Assembly (NCBI GenBank): GCA_022703445.1
Contig: JAKLDR010000024.1
Coordinates: 1 to 48,210 of the forward strand
Source: Planctomycetota bacterium
Lineage (GTDB): Bacteria; Planctomycetota; SZUA-567; JAKLDR01
Length of the DNA: 48,210 nt
Reading direction: 5' to 3'
This document shows, piece after piece, positions 14,353 through 21,712 of the stretch. The stretch's first letter is position 1. Each line of letters opens with the position of its first letter. The translations under genes were made by a program, and so were the position numbers. The notes beneath the pieces were generated by a model. It made no database searches and was not told where the DNA came from. It was given only the letters and a program-made list of their open reading frames with translations.

Positions 14353-16944
14353 ATGAGAATCCGCCAGAAGGCCGTCCTGCTCATGGTCGCCGCCCCCCTG
14401 GCGATGGGCGGGCTGCTGCTGCTGATCTCCACCCTGGTGCTGGACCGGAGTTACCGGGAGCTCGAGAACGAGCTGGCCATCCAGGACATCCGCCGCGCCG
14501 CCGCCGCCGTCGACCTGCAGGTCGAGGCCCTGGGCCGGACCGTCCAGGACTGGGCCATGTGGGACGACGCCTGCAAGTTCGTCCAAGACGGCAACAAGAA
14601 GTTCGTCGAAGACAACCTGTCCGACGACGCGGTCAAGACCCTGGACCTGAGCGTGATGGTCTTCGTGGACCGCAACGGCAAGATGGTCTACGAGAAGTCC
14701 ATGGATCTCGCCGAGGGCAAGCAGGGCAAGTTCCCGGCGGGGCTCGCCCCCCACCTGGCCGCCGGTGCGCGACTGCTGCGGGTCACCGGGGAGGTGCCGG
14801 CCCACAAGGGCATCCTCGATCTGCCCGAGGGCCTGCTGCTCTTCGCCTGCCACCCGGTCATGCCCAGCGACCGCAAGGGCGACCCCAAGGGGACGCTGCT
14901 GATCGGCCGCTTTCTGGACGAGGACAAGGTCAAGGGCCTGGCCGCGGTCACCGGCATGCAGCTCTCCGTCGGGCGCTTCCAGGAGTTGTGGAAGGACGAG
15001 GGGAGCGAAGGCCGTGCCGTCCGCGCCCTGAAGAAGGCGGGCGAGGACGGGCTGGCCGAGGCCGGTGCGGACGGGCGGATGACCGTGCGCTGCCTGGTGG
15101 AGGACGTATACGGGAACCCCTGCATGGTGGTCCGGGTCGACAAGCCCATGGACATCACCAACCAGGGCCGGACCACCGTCGGGGCCTTCCTGGGCATGGT
15201 CCTGGCCGCCGGGCTGATCCTGGGGCTGCTGACCATGCTGGCCGGCGACCGCTGGGTGCTGCGCCGGCTGCTGGCGCTGGCCAAGGACGTCCGCGCGCTG
15301 CCCGACTCCGGCCGGGATGCGCTCCAGGTCGTCTCGCGCCGGAAGGACGAGGTCGACTTCCTGATCGACGAGATCAACGGGATGCTCGCCGCCCGGGCCC
15401 GGGCCGAGACCGCCCTGCGTGCCAGCGAGCAGCACCTGGCCAGGGCCCAGGAGATCGCCCACGTGGGCAGCTGGGAGGTGGACCTTCGCACGCAGCGCGC
15501 CCGGCTGTCGGCGGAGATGCGCCGCATCCTGGGGATGGACCCCGGCCGTCCGGACTTCTCCACCGAGGAGGTCATGACCCGGGTGCGCCCCGAGGACCGC
15601 GGGACGCTGGACCAGGCCCTCGGGAAGTGCGCCGCCGAGCTGAAGCCGCTGCGCGTCGAGTACCAGACCGTGCCGATCGAAGGATCTGAGAAGACCCTGG
15701 AGACCTACGCCGAGATCGTCACCGGCCCGGACGGGAAGGCCGCGGTCATGACCGGCGTGACCCAGGACATCAGCTACCGCAAGCAGATCGAGGAGCAGCT
15801 GCGCCAGTCCGAGAAGCTCCAAGCCATCGGCGCGCTGGCCGGAGGCATCGCCCACGACTTCAACAACCAGCTGGGCTGCATCATGGGCTACGCCGACATG
15901 CTCTCCGCCAAGCTCGCCAAGGACGAGAAGCTCAACCGCTACACCCGGGTGATCATCGAGTCCACCCAGCACGCCGCGGTGCTCACCGAGCAGCTGCTGG
16001 CCTTCGCCCGCAAGGGCAAGTACCGGGTGGCCGAGGTGGACGTGAACCGTCTGATCTCCGACGTGGTCAGCCTGCTGGAACACAGCATGGACAAGCGCAT
16101 CCGCATCCACCGCGACTTCCGGGTCGATCCGGCCGCGGTGATGGGCGACGCCTCCCAGCTGCAGAACGCCCTGCTCAACCTGGCGCTCAACGCCCGGGAC
16201 GCCATGCCCGAGGGCGGCGATCTGACCTTCTCCACCGAGGCCTTCACGGTGGAACCGGGCAGCCGGCACAACACCACCAGCGAGGTCCTGCCCGGGCGAT
16301 ACGTGCGCATCTCCGTCACCGACACCGGCGTGGGCATGGACGCGGAGGTCCAGAAGCACCTCTTCGAGCCGTTCTTCACCACCAAGGGCCAGGGCAAGGG
16401 CACGGGCATGGGCCTGGCGGCGGTCCACGGGACGGTGCGCGGCCACCACGGGGCCATCGCCGCCTACAGCGAGAAGGGCCGGGGGTCCACCTTCCGGATC
16501 TACCTGCCGCTGGCCGGAGGGGCCGCCGTCGAGGCGGCCAGCCCGGCCCCCGGGGCGCAGTCCGCCGCCGCCAGCAGGAGCGCCCGGGTCCTGGTGGTCG
16601 ACGACATTGCCAACATGCGCGAGATGACCGCGGCCATGCTCCGCAGCCTGGGCCACCAGGTGGTGATGCGCAGCAACGGGCGCGAGGCGGTCGAGTACTA
16701 CGTCGAGAAGTGGCGCGAGACCGACCTGGTCGTCCTGGACATCGTCATGCCGGAGATGGGCGGGCGGGAGGCCTTCGCCCGCATGCGGGAGATCAACCCG
16801 CAGGCCCGGGTGCTGCTCTGCTCGGGCTACAGCGTGACCGGCGAGGCCCAGGAGATGCTCGACCAGGGGGCGGTGGGGTTCCTGCAGAAGCCGTTCCCGA
16901 TGCAGTCCCTGGCCGACCAGGTGGCCAGGGCGCTGGGCGACTGA
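14353..16944 (+). CDS. Hybrid sensor histidine kinase (CHASE4-PAS-HisKA-HATPase-REC)
   Basis: An 863-residue inner-membrane kinase. TM1 lies at about residues 7-29. A periplasmic CHASE4-like domain follows (WAMWDDACKFVQD, VFVDRNGKMVYEK). TM2 is at about 277-298. Then come a HAMP-like linker, a PAS domain (about 360-470), and a HisKA domain with phospho-acceptor H501 in GGIAHDFNNQLG (the HPK4-type HDFNN motif). The ATPase domain has N-box LNLALNARDAMPEGG, DTGVGM and GTGMGLAAVHG. A C-terminal receiver (about 745-860) has acceptor D796 in VVLDIVMPEMGG. Start ATG 14353 is preferred to GTG 14347 by spacing from AGGGAG. It converges with a receiver gene 22 bp away, a probable partner. Confidence 0.93.
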   Translation: MRIRQKAVLLMVAAPLAMGGLLLLISTLVLDRSYRELENELAIQDIRRAAAAVDLQVEALGRTVQDWAMWDDACKFVQDGNKKFVEDNLSDDAVKTLDLSVMVFVDRNGKMVYEKSMDLAEGKQGKFPAGLAPHLAAGARLLRVTGEVPAHKGILDLPEGLLLFACHPVMPSDRKGDPKGTLLIGRFLDEDKVKGLAAVTGMQLSVGRFQELWKDEGSEGRAVRALKKAGEDGLAEAGADGRMTVRCLVEDVYGNPCMVVRVDKPMDITNQGRTTVGAFLGMVLAAGLILGLLTMLAGDRWVLRRLLALAKDVRALPDSGRDALQVVSRRKDEVDFLIDEINGMLAARARAETALRASEQHLARAQEIAHVGSWEVDLRTQRARLSAEMRRILGMDPGRPDFSTEEVMTRVRPEDRGTLDQALGKCAAELKPLRVEYQTVPIEGSEKTLETYAEIVTGPDGKAAVMTGVTQDISYRKQIEEQLRQSEKLQAIGALAGGIAHDFNNQLGCIMGYADMLSAKLAKDEKLNRYTRVIIESTQHAAVLTEQLLAFARKGKYRVAEVDVNRLISDVVSLLEHSMDKRIRIHRDFRVDPAAVMGDASQLQNALLNLALNARDAMPEGGDLTFSTEAFTVEPGSRHNTTSEVLPGRYVRISVTDTGVGMDAEVQKHLFEPFFTTKGQGKGTGMGLAAVHGTVRGHHGAIAAYSEKGRGSTFRIYLPLAGGAAVEAASPAPGAQSAAASRSARVLVVDDIANMREMTAAMLRSLGHQVVMRSNGREAVEYYVEKWRETDLVVLDIVMPEMGGREAFARMREINPQARVLLCSGYSVTGEAQEMLDQGAVGFLQKPFPMQSLADQVARALGD

Positions 16945-16966
16945 CGCGGGGAGCGCCGGTCCGGGG

Positions 16967-17389
16967 CTACTCCTTCTCCGGCCTGCCGGCCAGCGCCTTG
17001 GCGACCATCTCCAACAGGGCGTCCATCCTGAAGGGCTTGAGCAGCACCCCGGCCACTCCCGGCTCGGAGCACCAGCGCTGCACGCGCTCATCTTCGCCGT
17101 AGCCGGTGATGATCAGCACCGGGGGCACGGTCCGGCTGACGCCGATCTCGTCGCCCGCCGGCTCCACGCCGCTTATGTGCACGCCCATGAGGTGGAAGAA
17201 GGTGTCGCCCTGCAGGTCGGGCATGCGGAAGTCGGAGATGACCAGGTCGAAGCGGACGGTCTCCATGTGCCGCAGGGCGTCGTTCGGGCGGGCCTCGGCC
17301 GTTACCTCGTAGCCGGCGTCGGTCAGGACCTCCGCGATCATCTCGCGCAGGCCGGGCTCGTCATCCACCACCAGAATGCGCTTGGCCAT
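16967..17389 (-). CDS. Single-domain response regulator (CheY-like receiver)
   Basis: A 140-residue receiver with ILVVDDEPGLRE at the N-terminus, phospho-acceptor D53 in LVISDFRMPDLQG, and the conserved Lys in VLLKPFRMDAL. No output domain, so it acts by protein contact or in a phosphorelay. Between helix 3 and strand 4 it carries an extra loop (about residues 67-84, VHISGVEPAGDEIGVSRT) compared with usual receivers of about 120 residues. Start ATG 17389 follows GGGGAGG. It converges with the hybrid kinase gene. Confidence 0.9.
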   Translation of the reverse strand: MAKRILVVDDEPGLREMIAEVLTDAGYEVTAEARPNDALRHMETVRFDLVISDFRMPDLQGDTFFHLMGVHISGVEPAGDEIGVSRTVPPVLIITGYGEDERVQRWCSEPGVAGVLLKPFRMDALLEMVAKALAGRPEKE

Positions 17390-17554
17390 GGCTGCCTCCC
17401 CAGGTGCCGGCGGCGGCATAGGGCCGCCGCCCGGCAGGCGGCGATTCTGCCCGCTTCCGCCCCGCCTGTCAACGCTGGAATTCCCGCAGCCGCGCACCGA
17501 CCGGGCTTCGAGCCCCTTTCCGGGGGCGCACCCACGCCAATGCGGGCGGCGTCC

Positions 17555-17583
17555 TTGACGCGGCGGCCTCCGCGGTGCAAAGT
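17555..17583 (+). promoter_or_regulatory. Weak candidate promoter for the FliG-like gene
   Basis: TTGACG (17555-17560), a 17-nt spacer, then CAAAGT (17578-17583). The -35 is good and the -10 is poor. A start near 17590 would leave a leader of about 24 nt containing the GGAGGAG ribosome site. Confidence 0.25.
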
Positions 17584-17613
17584 ACACGCCAGGACGAGGA
17601 GGAGTGCGGCCCC

Positions 17614-18168
17614 ATGTCGCCATCCGGCGCTTTCGACGCGGAGGATCTCCTGGCGCTGGCGCCCCCGGCGCTGCAGCGGGCCCTGCTCAAGGTGCCCGAC
17701 GACCTCGTCGCCCAGGCCCTGGCCGGGGCCCCGGCGGCGGTGGCGGAACGGGTGCTCGCGAATCTCTCGGCGCGCCGGGCGGCGGCGATCCGGTCGACCA
17801 CGCGGCGGCTGCTGGCCAGCCGCGAGCTGGGGCCTGCGTCGGCCGCCACCGCCCTGCGCAACCTGATCCGCCGGGTCTTCGAGATCTCGGCTCCCGAGGC
17901 CCAGGGCGCCGAGGCCAGCCGCTCCGTCGGAACGACCCGCTCCGCACCGGCCGGCCCGGGAGACCGGGAGGCGGGCTCCGGGCCGCCGTCGCAGCCCGGG
18001 CCGGACCTGACCGAGGGAGGCTTTGTCCGGTTGCGCGAGGCTCGGGCGGTCTTTGAAGCGGCCCGGCGGATGAGCCCCTATGTCCAGGGGCTGGAGCGCG
18101 CCAAGTTGGGGGCCAACGCCGGCGTCCTGATCCGCTCCTGGCTGAAGGCGTTGCCGCGGGGGCGCTGA
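17614..18168 (+). CDS. FliG C-terminal-like domain protein
   Basis: A 184-residue protein starting at ATG 17614 behind AGGAGGAG. Its first about 85 residues follow the FliG C-terminal (rotor) domain: AEDLLALAPPALQRALLKV corresponds to the FEDLLxLDDRALQxLLREV stretch of FliG, and AQALAGAPAAVAERVLANLS to the ALKGASEELREKxLSNMS stretch. The FliG middle and N-terminal domains (FliF and FliM binding) are absent. The rest is a Gly/Pro-rich linker and a helical C-terminus. A stand-alone domain of this kind could be a motor accessory or a protein with a new role. Assignment rests on pattern matching by eye. Confidence 0.6.
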   Translation: MSPSGAFDAEDLLALAPPALQRALLKVPDDLVAQALAGAPAAVAERVLANLSARRAAAIRSTTRRLLASRELGPASAATALRNLIRRVFEISAPEAQGAEASRSVGTTRSAPAGPGDREAGSGPPSQPGPDLTEGGFVRLREARAVFEAARRMSPYVQGLERAKLGANAGVLIRSWLKALPRGR

Positions 18169-18226
18169 GCCGCGGCGGGCGGTCGCCGTTGCCCGTCTCC
18201 GCCCGGCCGCCGGACCGGCGTTTATC

Positions 18227-18254
18227 TTGACACTGCCCATCCGCCAACGATAAT
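18227..18254 (+). promoter_or_regulatory. Sigma-70-type promoter of the rpmF-plsX-fabH-fabD cluster
   Basis: TTGACA (18227-18232), a 16-nt spacer, and GATAAT (18249-18254): perfect -35 and 5 of 6 in the -10. The start near 18261 gives a leader of about 70 nt before rpmF. Confidence 0.65.
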
Positions 18255-18264
18255 GGCCCCGTTC

Positions 18265-18307
18265 CTCAGCCCCGACCCGGGAGGAAGAAGGGTTTCCAGG
18301 GGCTGAG
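18265..18307 (+). promoter_or_regulatory. Leader hairpin in front of rpmF
   Basis: CTCAGCCCC (18265-18273) and GGGGCTGAG (18299-18307) form a perfect 9-bp stem. The 25-nt loop contains GGGAGGAAGAAGG, a ribosome-site-like purine run. It starts within a few bases of the predicted transcript start. It could be an autoregulatory L32-binding site or a stabilising 5' structure. Confidence 0.4.
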
Positions 18308-18329
18308 CGGTGTTTCCAGGAGGCTGTCG

Positions 18330-18515
18330 ATGCCCAACCCCAAAAGGCGATGGAGTCATGCCCGCAAGGGCATGCGCGATGCGAACAAGGCCCTGACCCC
18401 CGCGGCGACCTCGGTCTGCCCGCGGTGCAGCGCCAGCAAGAGGCCCCACGAGATCTGCGGCAACTGCGGCTTCTACAAGGGCCAGCAGATGCTGCAGTCC
18501 AAGCCGCTCTCCTGA
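18330..18515 (+). CDS. rpmF: 50S ribosomal protein L32
   Basis: A 61-residue protein, normal for L32. It starts MPNPKRRWSHARKGMRDANK and has the zinc-binding form of the domain with CPRC and CGNC pairs. It is a small protein of the large ribosomal subunit. AGGAGG precedes ATG 18330. Linkage to plsX and fabH is the widespread bacterial arrangement that ties lipid synthesis to ribosome production. Confidence 0.96.
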   Translation: MPNPKRRWSHARKGMRDANKALTPAATSVCPRCSASKRPHEICGNCGFYKGQQMLQSKPLS

Positions 18516-18537
18516 TCACGGCACGGCGCGCTCTGCC

Positions 18538-19563
18538 ATGCGCATAGCCGTCGACGTGATGGGCGCGGACCGCGGCCCGGCCGAGATCGTGGCCGGGGGC
18601 GTGGCCGCCCTTAAGAAGTTCGGCGACACGCAGGTCCTGCTGGTCGGCGACCAACCGACCATCGAAGCCGCCCTGGGGCAGCACCGGCTTCCGGCCGAGG
18701 CCCGCCGCCGGCTGCACATCCGCCACGCCTCCCAGGTCGTGGAGATGCACGACAAGGTCGACAGCATCCGCAAGAAGCAGGACAGCTCGCTGGTCCGCTC
18801 GATGGAAGCGGTCCGCGACGGCGGGGCCGACGCGGTGGTGGCCGTGGGCAACACCGCCGCCACCGTGGCGGTGAGCTGGTTCACCCTCGGGCGGCTGGAG
18901 GGCGTTCCCCGCCCGGGCATCGCCGTGCCCATCCCCACGATCAAGAATGGTCCGCCCTGCGTGGTCGTGGACATGGGCGCCAACACCCGCCCCCAGCCCA
19001 AGCACCTGGCGGTGTACGGGCTGATGGCCTCGCGCTACTCCGAGCGCATCTTCGGCGCCCGCAACCCGGCGGTGGGCCTGCTCAACGTCGGCGAAGAGCA
19101 GGGCAAGGGCAACGACTTCCTGCGCGAGAGCTACGAGCTGCTCTCCCAGCAGCCCATCAACTTCGTGGGCAACGTCGAGGGCAACGACATCTTCAAGGGC
19201 GAGGTCCAGGTGGTGGTCTGCGACGGCTTCGTGGGCAACGCCGTGCTCAAGGCCATCGAGGGCTCGGCCACCCTGCTCATGACCGTGCTCCGCGAGGAAC
19301 TCAACAAGGGGCCGTTCGTGAAGTTCGGGGCGGCGCTGTGCCGCAAGGCCTTCCGGACCATGCGTGCGCGGCTCGACTACGCCGCCTACGGTGGCGCGCC
19401 GCTGCTGGGCGTCAAGGGCGTCTGCATCATCGGCCACGGCAAGTCCAACGCCGCCGCGGTGATGAACGCCGTGAGGGTCGCGCGGGAGAGCGTGGCCTCC
19501 AACCTCAACACCGTCATCGTCGAGAGCCTTTCGGCGCAGCGCGCCGGGGCGACGGTGAGCTGA
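18538..19563 (+). CDS. plsX: Phosphate acyltransferase PlsX
   Basis: A 341-residue enzyme converting acyl-ACP to acyl-phosphate, the donor for phospholipid synthesis, at the inner face of the membrane. Diagnostic features are RIAVDVMGADRGPAEIV at the N-terminus, AVVAVGNTAATVA, VVDMGANTRPQPKHLAVYG, GLLNVGEEQGKGND, NVEGNDIFKGEVQVVVCDGFVGN, and HGKSNAAAV near the C-terminus. Start ATG 18538, 22 bp after rpmF. Confidence 0.96.
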   Translation: MRIAVDVMGADRGPAEIVAGGVAALKKFGDTQVLLVGDQPTIEAALGQHRLPAEARRRLHIRHASQVVEMHDKVDSIRKKQDSSLVRSMEAVRDGGADAVVAVGNTAATVAVSWFTLGRLEGVPRPGIAVPIPTIKNGPPCVVVDMGANTRPQPKHLAVYGLMASRYSERIFGARNPAVGLLNVGEEQGKGNDFLRESYELLSQQPINFVGNVEGNDIFKGEVQVVVCDGFVGNAVLKAIEGSATLLMTVLREELNKGPFVKFGAALCRKAFRTMRARLDYAAYGGAPLLGVKGVCIIGHGKSNAAAVMNAVRVARESVASNLNTVIVESLSAQRAGATVS

Positions 19564-19600
19564 CCGCCGCCGATTTCCGGAGATTTGGGAGAGCTGAACT

Positions 19601-20584
19601 TTGGGCACCGCCGTCAAGCTGCTGGGCACCGGCTCCTTCGTCCCCGAGCGGGTTCTGACCAACGCCGACTTCGAGCGCATGGTCGACACCAGCGACGAGT
19701 GGATCATGAGCCGCACGGGCATCCGCGAGCGGCACGTGCTCTCCGACGGCGAGAAGAACAGCGACATGGCTGTGCAGGCCGGCTACAACGCCCTGCAGGC
19801 CGCCCACATCGCCCCCGAAGACGTCGACCACATCATCGTCTGCACCTTCACACCGGACATGCTCGTGCCCAACTGCGCCTGCGTCGTGCAGAGCCGGCTG
19901 GACGCGGTCAACGCCGGCGCGGTGGACATCAACGCGGCCTGCACCGGGTTCATCTCCGGGCTGACCCACGGCGCCGCCCTGGTCGGTTCCGGGCAGGCCC
20001 GCCGGGTGCTGGTCATCGCCTCCGAGGTGCTCAGCCGGGTGACTGACTACCAGGACCGGGGCACCTGCGTGCTCTTCGGCGACGGCGCCGGCGCCGCGGT
20101 GCTGGGCTCCGGAGACGGCGGCCACGCCATCGGCGACTTCTTCCTGCGCGCCGACGGATCGAATCCGGAAGCCCTGTGGATCCCGGCCGGCGGCTCGAAC
20201 CTGCCGGCCTCGGCGAACACCGTGGCCGAGCGCCTGCACTTCATCAAGATGAACGGCCGCGAGGTCTTCAAGTTCGCGGTCACCAGGATGATCGAGCTGA
20301 TCGAGGGCGCCGCCGAGCGCGCCGGAATCAAGCCGGGCGACATCGACCTGGTCGTGCCCCACCAGGTCAACCAGCGCATCATCCAGGCGGCGGTCGAGCG
20401 CTTGGGCATGCGCGAGGAGCAGTTCTACTGCAATCTGGAGTGGTACGGCAACACCTCCGCCGCCAGCGCGGCCATCGCCCTGGATGAGGCCGTCCGCAAG
20501 GGCCGCGTCAAGGCCGGCAACACCGTGGTGTTGGTGGCCTTCGGCGGCGGCTTCACCTGGGGCTCGACGACGATCAAATGGTAG
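19601..20584 (+). CDS. fabH: Beta-ketoacyl-ACP synthase III
   Basis: A 327-residue enzyme that condenses acetyl-CoA with malonyl-ACP to initiate fatty-acid synthesis. The catalytic triad is C114 (INAACTGF), H254 (VPHQVNQRI) and N284 (YGNTSAAS). It has the family N-terminal SDEWIMSRTGIRER and terminal FGGGFTWGSTTIKW. The start is TTG 19601 with GGGAGAG upstream. Repeat element C begins at the base after its TAG stop. Confidence 0.96.
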   Translation: MGTAVKLLGTGSFVPERVLTNADFERMVDTSDEWIMSRTGIRERHVLSDGEKNSDMAVQAGYNALQAAHIAPEDVDHIIVCTFTPDMLVPNCACVVQSRLDAVNAGAVDINAACTGFISGLTHGAALVGSGQARRVLVIASEVLSRVTDYQDRGTCVLFGDGAGAAVLGSGDGGHAIGDFFLRADGSNPEALWIPAGGSNLPASANTVAERLHFIKMNGREVFKFAVTRMIELIEGAAERAGIKPGDIDLVVPHQVNQRIIQAAVERLGMREEQFYCNLEWYGNTSAASAAIALDEAVRKGRVKAGNTVVLVAFGGGFTWGSTTIKW

Positions 20585-20721
20585 AGGTTCAAGGTGCAGG
20601 GCTTAAGGTTCAAGGCGCAACGGCGATTCAGCCGTCGTTTCTCCAGAGCTTGAACCTTGCACCCTGGACCCTGAACCTCCCCGACTTGCAGCTGATGACT
20701 GGCAACTGACAACTGGCAACT
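20585..20721. repeat. Palindromic word element C (AAGGTTCAAGG family) with ACTGGCAACT tail
   Basis: Left arm 20585-20614 and right arm 20649-20678 are inverted, matching at 25 of 30 positions, built of AGGTTCAAGG-type words. The loop includes a small ACGGC/GCCGT hairpin. The stop codon of fabH ends at 20584, so the element starts immediately after it. It is followed by a different word array at 20698-20721 (CTGGCAACT twice, around GACAA), which has no inverted partner here. The fabD ribosome site lies just beyond. Confidence 0.85.
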
Positions 20722-20742
20722 TCCCGCCAAGGAGGCCCCCTC

Positions 20743-21669
20743 ATGTCCCAGCGCGCGTTGCTCTTCCCCGGCCAGGGTGCCCAGAAGGTGGGCATGTCCC
20801 TGGACTTCGCCCAGGCCTGCCCGGAGGCCGCCGAGCTCTTCAAGCTCGCCGACCGGGCCTCGGGGCTGCCGATCTCGAAGCTCATCGCCGAGGGGCCGGC
20901 CGACGCTCTGACCGACACCGCGGTCAGCCAGCCGGCGCTGGTGCTGGCCGGGCTCGCCGCCCTGGCCGGCTTCGAGAAGGCTCACGGCAAGCTTGAGCCG
21001 GTCGCCGCCGCCGGGCTCTCGCTCGGCGAGTACGCGGCGCTGGCCGCGGCCGGCGCGTTCACCGCCGAGGAGGCGCTGCGCCTGGTCGCCATCCGCGGGC
21101 GCTTCATGAAGGAGTGCTGCGAGGCCGTGCCCGGCACCATGGCCTCGATCCTGGGGCTCGACGGCGACAAGGTCGACGCCTGCGCGAAGGAGGCCTCCGC
21201 CGTCGGCGTGGTGGTCGCCGCCAACTTCAACAGCCCCGAGCAGACCGTGCTCAGCGGCGAAGCCGCCGCGGTCGAGAAGGCCTGCGAGCTCTGCAAGGCC
21301 GCCGGCGCCAAGCGGGCCATTCCGCTGAAGGTCGCCGGCGCCTTCCACTCGCCGCTCATGCAGAAGGCCGCCGACAAGCTCGCCCCGGAGATCGAGAAGG
21401 CGAGCATCAGCCCGGCGCGCTACCCGGTCATCGCCAACGCCACCGCCTCGGCGGTCAGGGAGCCCGCCGAGATCCGCGCGGCGCTCATCGCCCAGGTCAC
21501 CGCCCCGGTGCGCTGGACCAAGTCCCTGGCCGCGCTGCAGGCGCTCGGCGCCGACGAGTTCCTGGAGCTCGGGCCCGGCGGGGTGCTGACGGGCCTGGTC
21601 GGCCGGACGCTCAAGAACGTGAAGGCCGTCAGCCTGCCCACCGCCGAGGCCGTCGCCAAGTACAGCTAG
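20743..21669 (+). CDS. fabD: Malonyl-CoA:ACP transacylase
   Basis: A 308-residue enzyme loading malonyl groups onto acyl carrier protein. It has the FPGQGAQKVGM oxyanion segment at the N-terminus, active Ser S93 in GLSLGEYAAL, the substrate Arg in IRGRFMKECC, and catalytic H202 in GAFHSPLM. AAGGAGG precedes ATG 20743. In most bacteria fabG and acpP follow fabD; here a glycosidase gene follows instead. Confidence 0.96.
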   Translation: MSQRALLFPGQGAQKVGMSLDFAQACPEAAELFKLADRASGLPISKLIAEGPADALTDTAVSQPALVLAGLAALAGFEKAHGKLEPVAAAGLSLGEYAALAAAGAFTAEEALRLVAIRGRFMKECCEAVPGTMASILGLDGDKVDACAKEASAVGVVVAANFNSPEQTVLSGEAAAVEKACELCKAAGAKRAIPLKVAGAFHSPLMQKAADKLAPEIEKASISPARYPVIANATASAVREPAEIRAALIAQVTAPVRWTKSLAALQALGADEFLELGPGGVLTGLVGRTLKNVKAVSLPTAEAVAKYS

Positions 21670-21693
21670 CAGGCCGTTGTCCGACGGCCTGCT
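21668..21693 (+). terminator. Perfect GC hairpin overlapping the fabD stop
   Basis: AGCAGGCCGT (21668-21677) and ACGGCCTGCT (21684-21693) form a perfect 10-bp stem with loop TGTCCG. No T run follows, so it may be a stabilising 3' end, a weak terminator, or another short palindromic element. Its core is a 16-nt match to 13286-13301. Confidence 0.45.
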
Positions 21694-21712
21694 GGAGCAG
21701 GAGACCCTACCC

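Noticed and set aside
13954..17091. A minus-strand frame of more than 1000 codons opposite the hybrid kinase
   Set aside because: Shadow of the kinase, whose domains and motifs are complete on the plus strand.
17425..17443. GC hairpin CGCCGCC-CGGCA-GGCGGCG upstream of the response regulator
   Set aside because: Short, with no T run on either strand, in DNA so GC-rich that such stems are expected by chance.
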